Position numbers and translations under genes: made by a program
Notes under the pieces: model-generated
Database searches by the model: none
What the model saw: only the letters and a program-made list of their open reading frames with translations
Told to the model about the DNA's origin: nothing
Shown: piece by piece, positions 49,083 through 57,703 of the stretch
Layout of the letters: the number at the start of each line of letters is the position of its first letter
How positions within the stretch are numbered: the stretch's first letter is position 1
Source of the DNA: Polynucleobacter sp. MWH-UH35A
GTDB lineage: Bacteria; Pseudomonadota; Gammaproteobacteria; Burkholderiales; Burkholderiaceae
Length of the DNA: 64,000 nt
Assembly: GCF_018687075.1 (NCBI RefSeq)
Contig: NZ_CP061285.1
Span: forward strand, 372,001-436,000
Reading direction: 5' to 3'

Positions 49083-49802
49083 TTATAACCCTTCAGCCCT
49101 GATTAAGCCAACCGCTTGGCCTTCAACTGCAAAGTTGGGTTGACGATCATCCACTAATATGTTTTTGAAGTCTGGGTTCTCTGCTTGCAGCTCAATGACG
49201 ATGCCGTTCGCCGTTTTCTTTTGTTGCCAACGTTTTACTGTGACTTCATCATCAAGACGGGCAACCACAATATCGCCATTGCGTACTTCAGTCGTTTTGC
49301 GAACGGCCAAGTAGTCGCCATCCAAAATTCCGGCGTCGCGCATGCTCATGCCCTTTACTTTTAATAAGTAATCAGCACCTTTGCTAAATAAACTTGGATC
49401 AATTGGAACCTGTTTTTCAATATGCTCTACAGCCATGATCGGTGAGCCAGCAGCAACTCTTCCAATTAATGGCAGGGTGAGTTGTTGTAATGCGCCTGAC
49501 GGTAAGGATAGTTGGCGATATTTATTGCTGTTGTGAGTTTGATTAAATCTTTGTGGAATGCGAATGCCGCGTGAAGTTCCCGGCGTTAACTCGATGTAGC
49601 CTTTTTTTGCTAAAGCGCGAAGATGTTCTTCGGCTGCATTAGCAGAGGCAAATCCCAACTGTGTAGCAATCTCGGCTCGAGTTGGTGGAAGACCGCTCTC
49701 ATCGATGGCCTTAGTGATTAACTCCAAGATCTCATTCTGACGTGGAGTGAGTTTGGGGAGGGCAGTTAGCTCCTCCGGAAAATCGACTGTGTTTATGTCC
49801 AT
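49083..49802 (-). CDS. lexA: SOS repressor LexA
   Basis: 239 residues. An N-terminal winged-helix DNA-binding domain ([33 protein letters not shown] in pieces) precedes the self-cleavage domain. The Ala-Gly cleavage site is in [10 protein letters not shown], the catalytic Ser is in [11 protein letters not shown] and the Lys in LAVRKTTEV. The start region is about 15 residues longer than in E. coli LexA. A LexA-box-like site lies directly before the ATG, so it is probably autoregulated. Confidence 0.96.
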   Translation of the reverse strand: MDINTVDFPEELTALPKLTPRQNEILELITKAIDESGLPPTRAEIATQLGFASANAAEEHLRALAKKGYIELTPGTSRGIRIPQRFNQTHNSNKYRQLSLPSGALQQLTLPLIGRVAAGSPIMAVEHIEKQVPIDPSLFSKGADYLLKVKGMSMRDAGILDGDYLAVRKTTEVRNGDIVVARLDDEVTVKRWQQKKTANGIVIELQAENPDFKNILVDDRQPNFAVEGQAVGLIRAEGL

Positions 49803-49803
49803 A

Positions 49804-49837
49804 CTGGGATTGTATACAGCAGTTTTTGATAGGGCAA
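49804..49837 (-). promoter_or_regulatory. lexA promoter with overlapping SOS box
   Basis: On the minus strand, TTGCCC (49832-49837) and TACAAT (49809-49814) are 17 bases apart. The LexA-box-like CTGTATACAATCCCAG (49804-49819, consensus CTGT-N8-ACAG with one mismatch) covers the -10 box. The predicted transcription start falls on the A of the lexA ATG. Confidence 0.7.
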
Positions 49838-49861
49838 GCTATTTAAGAGGGATAATGGGGT

Positions 49862-50938
49862 ATGAGCTCACAACAAAATCACCCTGAAACTACACCCCAT
49901 ATCTTGGTTTTGGGCATGGGCGGAACGATTGCTGGCTTGGCGCCAAGCCCAATTGAGAACCCTATGCAATACGAAGCTGGTCAGGTCGATGTTGCCTCTT
50001 TGCTTACACATATTCAATCTGCTGTTCCTGATGGCATTCAGTTGGTTTCAAAGCAAGTGGCCAATACCAATAGCCGCAACCTAACGGAGTCCTTATTGAC
50101 CCTTTTAGGCGAGACTGTTCGAGAGGCTCTTGCAAACACCCTGGTTAAAGGGATAGTGGTCACTCACGGAACCGATACGATTGAGGAGACAGGGGTCTTT
50201 TTACAACTGACTTGTGGAAAATATGCTCAAAATTTAGGCAAAAGAGTGATCTTAACTGGCGCGATGTTGCCTGCCAATGCACCCAAGGCTGATGGCCCAT
50301 CCAACCTATTGGATGCTATTCGCTGGGCTTCTACCCCTATAGATAACTGCCCGGGCGGTATTTATGCCGTCATGGATGGGAGGGGATGTTTGGCGATGGA
50401 TCTCGCAAAGCGGCACGGTAGTGCGCTCAATGCGCCAATTCAGTCTTCACCCAGCAGTTCCGTTGGACTCATTAATCCATCCTGGCTATCCGGCGTGAAG
50501 GCGGTTCAGGCTCTCTGGACTGAGGATTTGCCGATTCCAAAGGAAGGCGAATGGCCTTGGGTCGAAATCTTAACCAGTCATGCTGGCGCCCGTTCGGAGA
50601 CGATTACCCATTGGCTTACCTCCAAGGTAAAGGGCCTCGTTATTGCTGGATCTGGCATGGGGGGTTTCCATGACGCCTGGAAGGATTCGCTTATTGCAGT
50701 AGTTAAGCATGGCATTGCCTTGGTGCGGACTTCGAGGACTGGGGCCGGGGAAACCATGCCAAATCTACCTGAAAAAGACATTGCTGGATGTTTGGCGGCG
50801 GGCAGCCTGTCTGCACCCAGAGCGAGGATTGCCCTGCAACTGGCTCTGAATGCTGAGAAACAGGCTCAATCCTCTGGTAAATCCCTGACTTGGCAGGATT
50901 TTTTTGCTAGAATAGCGGTCTTGCCTGTAATTCGGTAA
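49862..50938 (+). CDS. Asparaginase
   Basis: 358 residues. The first catalytic Thr is in GMGGTIAGLAPSP and the second Thr, with Asp, in VVTHGTDTIEETGVFL. The Lys is in LPANAPKADGPSNL. It hydrolyses asparagine to aspartate and ammonia. There is no signal peptide, so it is probably cytosolic. It is divergent from lexA; a GAGGG ribosome site is present. Confidence 0.9.
   Translation: MSSQQNHPETTPHILVLGMGGTIAGLAPSPIENPMQYEAGQVDVASLLTHIQSAVPDGIQLVSKQVANTNSRNLTESLLTLLGETVREALANTLVKGIVVTHGTDTIEETGVFLQLTCGKYAQNLGKRVILTGAMLPANAPKADGPSNLLDAIRWASTPIDNCPGGIYAVMDGRGCLAMDLAKRHGSALNAPIQSSPSSSVGLINPSWLSGVKAVQALWTEDLPIPKEGEWPWVEILTSHAGARSETITHWLTSKVKGLVIAGSGMGGFHDAWKDSLIAVVKHGIALVRTSRTGAGETMPNLPEKDIAGCLAAGSLSAPRARIALQLALNAEKQAQSSGKSLTWQDFFARIAVLPVIR
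50885..50913 (+). promoter_or_regulatory. Candidate promoter for the rpsF operon
   Basis: CTGACT (50885-50890) and TAGAAT (50908-50913) are separated by 17 bases, inside the end of the asparaginase gene. Transcription would start near 50920 and give a leader of about 150 bases before rpsF. Confidence 0.45.
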
Positions 50939-51002
50939 GCGCTGCAAAGCGGCTGTAAAAGTGTTGTAAGTTTTACCTACAATTTGTTACTACCTTGTCA
51001 CA

Positions 51003-51048
51003 CTGGCGCTGAGTTCGCAACCATCAGAACTTAGCAAGACGCCCAGGT
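51003..51048 (+). promoter_or_regulatory. Hairpin in the rpsF leader
   Basis: CTGAGTTC pairs with GAACTTAG (one G-U) around a 10-base loop containing ACC, inside an outer CTGGCG/CGCCCAG stem. S6:S18 leader RNAs that autoregulate rpsF are known in many bacteria; this position fits, but the consensus match is unproven. Confidence 0.45.
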
Positions 51049-51072
51049 GACTTTATCCTTAAGGAGTGTTTG

Positions 51073-51447
51073 ATGCGTCATTATGAAATCGTCTTTATCG
51101 TCCATCCGGACCAAAGCGAGCAAGTGCCAGCGATGATCGATCGCTACAAAGCTACATTAGCAGCTGCGGGCGGCAAAATTCATCGTATGGAAGACTGGGG
51201 TCGTCGTCAGATGGCTTACATGATCGACAAGCTTGCTAAAGCCCATTACGTTTGCATGAACATTGAGTGCGACCAGAAAACTCTGGAAGAGCTCGAGCAT
51301 GCGTTCAAATTTAACGATGCTGTTTTGCGTCACCTCATCATCAAGACTAAGAAAGCGGAAACAGAGCCTTCCATCATGATGAAAGAAGTGCAGCGTGAAG
51401 AAGCGCGCAAATCTGCTCAAACTGAAGCTCCTGTAGCGGCAGCCTAA
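51073..51447 (+). CDS. rpsF: 30S ribosomal protein S6
   Basis: 124 residues from the ATG at 51073 (a TTG lies just before), preceded by AAGGAG. It reads [19 protein letters not shown], the S6 start, with [19 protein letters not shown] in the middle and a short charged tail. First gene of rpsF-priB-rpsR-rplI-dnaB. Confidence 0.97.
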   Translation: MRHYEIVFIVHPDQSEQVPAMIDRYKATLAAAGGKIHRMEDWGRRQMAYMIDKLAKAHYVCMNIECDQKTLEELEHAFKFNDAVLRHLIIKTKKAETEPSIMMKEVQREEARKSAQTEAPVAAA

Positions 51448-51506
51448 GTTAGAAATTTGAAGAGGAATACACAGACTAGAAAACGTATCAGAGAAGCGGA
51501 GCGGCG

Positions 51507-51800
51507 TTGAATCATTTCACCCTAACTGCAATCTTGGTCTCTAAAGACGCGATTCGATTTACACCAGCAGGAATACCGGTGATGCATTGCTTGCTAGAGC
51601 ATAGCGGGCAAGCAAACGAGGTAGGAGTGGCAAGGAAAATTCAGATGAACGTTGAAGCCATCACAATCGGTCCGATACAAAAGGATCTAGAGCGAATGGA
51701 TTTAGGAGCTGAGGCAGTGTTTGAGGGATTCTTAGCACCCAAGACTCTACGTAATCAAAGACTTGTTTTCCATATCACCCATATTCAATTGAAAAATTAA
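51507..51800 (+). CDS. priB: Primosomal replication protein N
   Basis: 97 residues, a single OB-fold related to SSB. The start is a TTG, the only in-frame option, preceded by GCGGAG. It reads [22 protein letters not shown], contains [13 protein letters not shown] and ends HITHIQLKN. It works with PriA in replication restart. It lies between the S6 and S18 genes, as in E. coli. Confidence 0.94.
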   Translation: MNHFTLTAILVSKDAIRFTPAGIPVMHCLLEHSGQANEVGVARKIQMNVEAITIGPIQKDLERMDLGAEAVFEGFLAPKTLRNQRLVFHITHIQLKN

Positions 51801-51813
51801 AGAGGAAATCATC

Positions 51814-52086
51814 ATGGCGTTTGGAAAGAAACCCGATTTCAAAAAGAAACCAGCTCAGAACCCATTGTTCAAGCGTAAGCGTTATTGCCGTTTCACTGTT
51901 GCTGGCGTAGAACAGATTGACTACAAAGATGTAGATACATTGAAGGACTTCATTGGCGAAAACGCCAAGATCACTCCTGCTCGTTTGACAGGCACAAAAG
52001 CTAAATATCAGCGTCAGTTAGACACTGCTATTAAGCGTGCTCGTTACTTGGCTTTGTTGCCATTCTCCGATCAACACAAGAAATAA
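51814..52086 (+). CDS. rpsR: 30S ribosomal protein S18
   Basis: 90 residues with the S18 core [21 protein letters not shown] and the basic [32 protein letters not shown] region in its second half. It pairs with S6 on the 30S platform and probably in autoregulation. It is 13 bp after priB. Confidence 0.97.
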   Translation: MAFGKKPDFKKKPAQNPLFKRKRYCRFTVAGVEQIDYKDVDTLKDFIGENAKITPARLTGTKAKYQRQLDTAIKRARYLALLPFSDQHKK

Positions 52087-52099
52087 TTAGGAGCCCTCA

Positions 52100-52552
52100 A
52101 TGCAAATCATTCTTTTAGAAAAAGTAACAAACCTGGGCAACCTCGGCGACATCGTTCGCGTTAAAGACGGTTTCGCTCGTAACTTCTTAATCCCACAACG
52201 TAAAGCCCGTCGTGCAACTGAAGCAGCTATCGCTGACTTTGCAGTTCGTCGTGCTGAGTTGGAAAAATTGGCTGCTGAGAAATTGGCTGCTGCTGAAGCG
52301 GTTGGCATCAAACTCAAAGACTTGGTTCTCGAAATCGGTCAAAAAGCGGGTGTTGACGGTCGCTTGTTTGGTTCTGTAACCAATCATGACATCGCTGATG
52401 CGTTGAAAGCTAAAGGCTTCACAATTGAGAAGTCTTCAGTTCGCATGCCTACTGGCCCATTGAAAATGGTTGGTGATCATCCTGTAGCGGTTGCTGTTCA
52501 TACCGACGTTGTTGCAGACATCACCATTCGTGTAGTTGGCGAGCAAGCTTAA
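52100..52552 (+). CDS. rplI: 50S ribosomal protein L9
   Basis: 150 residues. The N-terminal [19 protein letters not shown] and [13 protein letters not shown] segments, a long Ala/Glu-rich connecting helix and the C-domain with [16 protein letters not shown] are as expected. It is followed by dnaB after 24 bp. Confidence 0.98.
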   Translation: MQIILLEKVTNLGNLGDIVRVKDGFARNFLIPQRKARRATEAAIADFAVRRAELEKLAAEKLAAAEAVGIKLKDLVLEIGQKAGVDGRLFGSVTNHDIADALKAKGFTIEKSSVRMPTGPLKMVGDHPVAVAVHTDVVADITIRVVGEQA

Positions 52553-52576
52553 GTTTTAGAACTGTAAATAAGCCAC

Positions 52577-55072
52577 ATGGCTGAATCCCGTTCACGTTCC
52601 GTTGCGCTAAATCCTGGCATGATGGGTTCTGGGGATGCAGTCGTGCAGGCTTTAAAAGTTCCACCGCATTCTGTAGAAGCCGAGCAATCACTGCTCGGCG
52701 GTCTACTGATCGATAACTCTGCTTGGGATAACCTAGGCGGAGTATTAAACGATAAAGATTTCTATCGCCCCGAACATGCTTTGATTTACAAAGCAATTGC
52801 TCGTTTAGTTGGCGACAATCATCCCGCTGACGTCATTACGGTTCATGATGCAATTAAGTCTGAGCAGGGCGGCGATTTGGTTGGTATTGATTACCTTAAT
52901 TCATTAGCGCAAAACACGCCAAGTGCAGCGAACATTAAAGGCTATGCTGACATTGTTCGTGATCGCAGTATTTTGCGTCGTTTGATTGAAGTTTCAGACA
53001 GCATTGTTAATTCAGCATTCGTTCCAGAAGGCCGAACAGTCAGAACCCTGTTGGATGAAGCTGAGTCACGCATTCTGCAAATTGGTGAAGAAGGTAGTCG
53101 CAAAGCGGATTACCTCGAAATTGAGCCGCTCTTAAAAGCAGTAGTTGCGCGTATTGATGAACTCTATAACCGCCAAGGCGGCAGCGATATTACCGGCATC
53201 GCAACTGGCTTTATAGATCTAGATAAGCAAACCAGCGGCTTGCAAAAGGGTGATTTAGTGATTGTTGCCGGACGTCCTTCCATGGGTAAGGCTCAACCAC
53301 TTGATGCAAAAATTAAAACGGTTGATGGCTGGAAATTGATGGGTGACCTGAAGTTTGGCGATCGACTGGCATCTGTCGATGGTCAGCACTCTATGGTTAC
53401 GGGCATTTACCCACAGGGCATTAAACAGATATACAAAGTGACTTTTTCTGATGGTCGTCAAGCTGAATGTTGTGACGAGCATCTTTGGCGAGTCATGTAT
53501 CGGGATTGGTCTGAGCCACGAGTTATTAATACATCTCGCCTCATGGAGATGCTGCAGTGTGCACGCTATAAAAACAGATTATGGATTGATCCAGTCTCGG
53601 GTGATTTTGGTCACACAAAAGAATTGCCAATTCATCCGTGGGTCTTAGGTGCATTGCTAGGTGATGGCACGTTAGCGCTATCCCATGGCAGCGTAATGTT
53701 CTCCACTAAATCTCCTGAACTTGTCGACCGCATCAATATGCTCGCTGGCTATGAAATGGAGTTGGTGCATGCAAATGCTTATGACTGGAGACTAGTTTCC
53801 AAGGAGAGGGTTGCTGTTAATGGCCAAAGAGTTCATGTAAAGACAAACTTCTTTAGATCCGCACTCGATGAATTAGGCATGCTTGGCTGCAGAAGTTTTG
53901 ATAAATATATTCCGGCTACTTATCTTGAAGCCAATAAAACTTCTCGTCTTGCATTGTTCCAGGGTTTGATGGATACCGATGGATGGATTGAAAAGTGGGG
54001 CTCCATTCGCTTTTGTACTGCAAGCAAACAATTGTCTGAGGATGTCGCAACTTTAGCTAGATCTCTAGGTGGCTTTTGCTCAATAGCGCATAAGCAGACA
54101 AGCTACACCTACAAGGGTGAAAAGAAGCAAGGTCGATTATCTTATGTTTTGAATATGAGCTTCGCTGCCGGCTTTGAAGCTTTTACTCTGCCAGAAAAGA
54201 AAGAAAGATTAAGAGCTAACTGGGATCGCCAACGTAGACTGACATTCAAGGCTATTGAGCCGTCTAGGATGTCTGAGGCGCAATGTATCTCAGTTAGTCA
54301 TCCTCAAAGAACCTATGTAACAAATGACTATGTAGTTACTCACAACACCGCGTTTGCGTTGAATATTGCTGAGAATGTTGCGCTTGCTGAAGGTTTGCCA
54401 GTTGTAGTGTTCTCTATGGAGATGTCGGGCGAACAATTGGCAGCCCGTTTATTGGGTTCGGTAGGGCGCGTTGACCAGGGTCGTATGCGTACTGGCAAGT
54501 TGCAAGATGATGAGTGGCCACGCGTTACCGATGCAATTGCACGTTTAAGCAACACCCAAATTTTGATTGATGAGACAGGTTCTCTATCCAGCTTAGAGTT
54601 GCGTGCACGTGCACGTCGTATTGCCAGAAACTTTGGCGGTACGCTCGGATTGGTGGTGATTGATTACCTGCAGTTGATGAGTGGTTCCGGTTCCGAAAAC
54701 CGTGCAACCGAGATTTCTGAAATCTCACGCTCACTCAAGTCGCTTGCAAAAGAATTGCAGTGCCCAGTAGTTGCGCTATCTCAATTGAATCGTGGTCTTG
54801 AGCAGCGTCCTAACAAGCGTCCGATCATGTCTGACTTACGTGAATCTGGCGCTATTGAGCAAGATGCCGACTTAATTATGTTCATCTATCGTGATGAGGT
54901 GTATCACCCAGATACCACGACCGATAAAGGTGTGGCAGAGATCATCATTGGTAAGCAGCGTAACGGTCCAATTGGTACGGTGCGCCTAAGTTGGCAAGGT
55001 CCGTATACCAAGTTTGATAATTTGGCGATGGGATCGATTGGTTACTCTTCTGGTGGATATGAGCCGTTCTAA
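52577..55072 (+). CDS. dnaB: Replicative DNA helicase DnaB interrupted by an intein
   Basis: 831 residues as translated. Removing residues 239-590 leaves a 479-residue helicase of normal DnaB length. The N-extein has the DnaB start VPPHSVEAEQSLLGGLLID and ends GRPSMGK, the Walker A loop. The C-extein resumes TAFALNIAENVA and holds VVIDYLQLMSG (Walker B) and LSQLNRGLEQRPNKRP. DnaB is a ring helicase at the replication fork. The intein separates the Lys and Thr of the P-loop, so unspliced protein should lack ATPase activity. There is no frameshift across either junction. Last gene of the rpsF operon. Confidence 0.97.
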   Translation: MAESRSRSVALNPGMMGSGDAVVQALKVPPHSVEAEQSLLGGLLIDNSAWDNLGGVLNDKDFYRPEHALIYKAIARLVGDNHPADVITVHDAIKSEQGGDLVGIDYLNSLAQNTPSAANIKGYADIVRDRSILRRLIEVSDSIVNSAFVPEGRTVRTLLDEAESRILQIGEEGSRKADYLEIEPLLKAVVARIDELYNRQGGSDITGIATGFIDLDKQTSGLQKGDLVIVAGRPSMGKAQPLDAKIKTVDGWKLMGDLKFGDRLASVDGQHSMVTGIYPQGIKQIYKVTFSDGRQAECCDEHLWRVMYRDWSEPRVINTSRLMEMLQCARYKNRLWIDPVSGDFGHTKELPIHPWVLGALLGDGTLALSHGSVMFSTKSPELVDRINMLAGYEMELVHANAYDWRLVSKERVAVNGQRVHVKTNFFRSALDELGMLGCRSFDKYIPATYLEANKTSRLALFQGLMDTDGWIEKWGSIRFCTASKQLSEDVATLARSLGGFCSIAHKQTSYTYKGEKKQGRLSYVLNMSFAAGFEAFTLPEKKERLRANWDRQRRLTFKAIEPSRMSEAQCISVSHPQRTYVTNDYVVTHNTAFALNIAENVALAEGLPVVVFSMEMSGEQLAARLLGSVGRVDQGRMRTGKLQDDEWPRVTDAIARLSNTQILIDETGSLSSLELRARARRIARNFGGTLGLVVIDYLQLMSGSGSENRATEISEISRSLKSLAKELQCPVVALSQLNRGLEQRPNKRPIMSDLRESGAIEQDADLIMFIYRDEVYHPDTTTDKGVAEIIIGKQRNGPIGTVRLSWQGPYTKFDNLAMGSIGYSSGGYEPF
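53291..54346 (+). mobile_element. Class 3 intein with LAGLIDADG homing endonuclease in DnaB
   Basis: 352 codons, in frame. The first residue is Ala (AQPLDAKIKT), not Cys or Ser. Block B is GRQAECCDEHLWRV, with His64 and Trp66. The C-terminal blocks read QCISVSHPQ and TNDYVVTHN, followed by extein Thr; they give Cys332 (block F), Thr350, His351 and Asn352. Trp, block-F Cys and Thr before His form the WCT set of class 3 inteins, where the block-F Cys is the first nucleophile. Endonuclease motifs are VLGALLGDG (118-126) and FQGLMDTDG (223-231). By hand count, 12 of 25 Arg codons are AGA/AGG, against 2 of 35 in the exteins. Confidence 0.93.
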
Positions 55073-55111
55073 GTAAAAATATTAAAAAAATAGAAGAGCA
55101 AATAGATGAAG

Positions 55112-55138
55112 AAAAAGCCTCACATTGTGAGGCTTTTT
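55112..55138. terminator. Terminator after dnaB
   Basis: A 12-bp stem AAAAAGCCTCAC (55112-55123)/GTGAGGCTTTTT (55127-55138) around ATT. Its symmetric A/T ends suit both dnaB and the convergent small gene. Confidence 0.9.
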
Positions 55139-55184
55139 TACTGAAGCAATAAATCAGATCAGCGCGTGATACATGTAATGAATA

Positions 55185-55451
55185 TTATTTGCCGCCTTCG
55201 CATTTCTTGATGGAGGCCGCTTTAGCTGCGCCATAGAGTGGCTTGCCATCTTTACTTACCGCCTTTGCTTCACAGTCATTCGGCTTGGTATCACCCATGC
55301 ATTTCTTAATGGAGGCATCTTTGGCGGCTCCATAAAGCGGCTTACCATCTTTGCTCACCGCTTTCGCTTCACAAGCAGCTTGATCAGCAAAAGCGTAAGT
55401 GGGAAGTGCAAAACTTAGTGCAGCGCTTAAAGTAATGATCAACTTTTTCAT
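55185..55451 (-). CDS. Small exported protein with two 25-residue Cys-flanked repeats
   Basis: 88 residues. A signal peptide (KLIITLSAALSFALPTYAFA) is followed by two copies of a unit that starts CEAKAVSKDG, continues KPLYGAAK and ends ASIKKC. The copies differ by one residue (Asp/Ala) but by many synonymous bases. Each unit begins and ends with Cys, suggesting a disulfide per unit in the periplasm. The layout recalls PsiF-type repeats (a short exported protein with paired Cys), but I cannot confirm the family. A clear ribosome site (AGGAG) precedes the start. Confidence 0.8.
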   Translation of the reverse strand: MKKLIITLSAALSFALPTYAFADQAACEAKAVSKDGKPLYGAAKDASIKKCMGDTKPNDCEAKAVSKDGKPLYGAAKAASIKKCEGGK

Positions 55452-55636
55452 ATGATTTCTCCTAGTTTGGTGAATTAACTATATCTGCTTATAAAGCTTA
55501 AAACTATTATTTTTTAATCATTTGGTTAATGCATTAGCTCTAGGGTTAATGGATATAAACTATCGGGGTAATTATGATTAACCATATCTTTAATGTGGCT
55601 AAATCTCCAATCCCCTTCATAGTTGAGTTCAATACG

Positions 55637-57697
55637 ATGCTCCTTCGGTCTGTATATCAGTGCATTACTCGGATTTCCTTGGCTGGATTTGCTTTATTTG
55701 CTTCTGCAGCAGTCTTTGCGGCTGGTAGTTGTGATAACTACACTCCCGATACAAGCGGAACAACGGTTACCTGTATTCCGTCTGGCTCAACTTCTGCTGG
55801 TGTAATTTCCACGCAAGGTAGCACCAGTGCAGGCAACAACGTTACTGTGAATGTAAATTCCGGAACCGTACTTTTAATTAACGGCTCCACAATTGGTTTA
55901 GGTAGTGGCGCCAATGTTACAAACAATGGTAATTTAAATACCAGCTCTTTTTATAACGGCTACGGCATATCTTCTGGGGCAAATAGTCGATCTCAAGCAG
56001 GCGGTAGCACCATTGCAAACACTCCTATTACGGGCGTTTCTGGTACTGGCTCTATTACTACGGGCGGTGGAAATGCTGCCGGTATTTACATTAGCGCTAC
56101 GAATGCAAGCTCGAGTGCAAACACAATTACGAATGCCGGATCGATAACGACATCTGGTGCCAATTCCGCTGGTGTGCGCCTTAATTCTGGCTCAAGGTCT
56201 GGAGTAAATACGATTTCAAACTCAGGAGTGATTTCTACTTCGGGGGCATCGGCCAATGGCATTGATATTTTAGGATCTGCACAGGTAACCGTTGAAAATA
56301 CTGGCTCTATCACGGCTTCTGGCGCGAATTCCTTTGGTATTTACAGCGCCGGAAATATAACTACTTTGAATAACTCGCAGGGTGGCTCGAACCCCCTGAC
56401 GTATTCAGGTATTTTGCCAGTTAACTATAACGTGATTGTTACGGACTTAACTCATTACGGTAAGTTAGATGTCACTAAAGGTGCCGTAACTGGAGTAATG
56501 AATTTCAATATTAATAATGGCTCCTCGCTGGCATATAACACTACATACTCAACCGTTCTTAATGGATTGAAGATTAATAATCTCGGAAATTCATATGGAA
56601 CATTTAATTCTGGTGGCAATAACTATGTATGGGCCTTGGTACATCGTGTAGGTGGATCTGCTATGCAGTCTGACTTGGTCATTCAACCCATTCCCCCATC
56701 TGCAGCGCCGCCGGCCCTCGATACTCTGAAGGCCGAATTAATTGCCCAAGACTATCTGCTTAACCCTGTAGATCCTGATACTCAGGCTTCACTTACTTCG
56801 CTAGGTAATACTCTGCAAAGTCTATTTGCTATGCAGAGTGCTGGTGTTGTGAATGGCACGACCTATGACTGTTCTCTGTTTGGTGCAAATAATGTTTGCG
56901 TTTCTGCTGGTGGTCGCTTTACAAATGTTAGCGGCTATCCCGATAACACTACCAGCGCTTTGATTATTGGCGCCTATCGTTTTTCTCCTAATTTACGATT
57001 TGGTGGATATCTAGATCAAAATCTTGTGCAAAGCACTCCTGGTGGAATTGCGCAGCTTAACAATGGCAGCCCTATGGTAGGTGTCTTTGGCGTTTGGTCT
57101 CAAAATTCGGATGGTACGGGTGTGGAAGCGAAAATATCTGCTGGCTATGCGAATAAGGGTGCAACCTTAACTAGACCGGTAGTGGGAGCTTCGGAGGCTG
57201 GGTCTGGTTCAACTAATTTAACCACGCAAGGTATTCAAGGTTTACTTAAATATGGTTTTGCAGTTGGTAATAAGTCTCTTATTTCGCCATATGCTGGTAT
57301 GCGTTATGTTGTGGGAGGTATGGGCGGTTATAGTGAGGCTCAATCGAATACTGTCTCCAGTCCTTTAACTTATAACGCCATTGCTAATTACACAACAACT
57401 GCGCTTGCAGGATTCATTGGAAGTCATAAGCTAAATGAGAAAACAATGCTAGTTGCCAGTGCTGGTGCGGAAAAAGATGTCAATGCGAATGTCGGTAATC
57501 TGATTTCTACTGGTAACGGCGATTACAACATTGCTATGAATAATAACTACCGCACATTAAGACCGACAGCTACCCTTGGCGCTTTTTATGATTTAAGTAC
57601 TAGGGAGAGACTAGGTTTAACAGGTATTTATCGTCAAGAGGCTTATCAAGCCATCACATCCACAACAGTCCTAGCCACCTATACAGTCGGTCTTTAA
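55637..57697 (+). CDS. Autotransporter with beta-helix-like passenger
   Basis: 686 residues from the ATG at 55637 (MLLRSVYQC), which gives a normal signal peptide (SLAGFALFASAAVFAAG); an upstream ATG at 55574 adds 21 residues. The passenger (about 30-330) is Ser/Thr/Asn/Gly-rich, with imperfect repeats of the ITNAGSITTSGANSAGV type, as in beta-helix adhesins. A proline linker (IPPSAAPPALD) precedes the autotransporter barrel domain (about 400-686: FGGYLDQNLV, LLKYGFAVGNKSLISPYAGMRY). It ends in Leu rather than the usual Phe. It probably displays the passenger on the cell surface. Confidence 0.85.
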   Translation: MLLRSVYQCITRISLAGFALFASAAVFAAGSCDNYTPDTSGTTVTCIPSGSTSAGVISTQGSTSAGNNVTVNVNSGTVLLINGSTIGLGSGANVTNNGNLNTSSFYNGYGISSGANSRSQAGGSTIANTPITGVSGTGSITTGGGNAAGIYISATNASSSANTITNAGSITTSGANSAGVRLNSGSRSGVNTISNSGVISTSGASANGIDILGSAQVTVENTGSITASGANSFGIYSAGNITTLNNSQGGSNPLTYSGILPVNYNVIVTDLTHYGKLDVTKGAVTGVMNFNINNGSSLAYNTTYSTVLNGLKINNLGNSYGTFNSGGNNYVWALVHRVGGSAMQSDLVIQPIPPSAAPPALDTLKAELIAQDYLLNPVDPDTQASLTSLGNTLQSLFAMQSAGVVNGTTYDCSLFGANNVCVSAGGRFTNVSGYPDNTTSALIIGAYRFSPNLRFGGYLDQNLVQSTPGGIAQLNNGSPMVGVFGVWSQNSDGTGVEAKISAGYANKGATLTRPVVGASEAGSGSTNLTTQGIQGLLKYGFAVGNKSLISPYAGMRYVVGGMGGYSEAQSNTVSSPLTYNAIANYTTTALAGFIGSHKLNEKTMLVASAGAEKDVNANVGNLISTGNGDYNIAMNNNYRTLRPTATLGAFYDLSTRERLGLTGIYRQEAYQAITSTTVLATYTVGL

Positions 57698-57703
57698 TAC
57701 TGC

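Noticed and set aside
52577..55072. The oversized dnaB frame as a gene fusion or assembly error
   Set aside because: The insert is in frame, has full intein motifs, and its removal restores a continuous Walker A loop.
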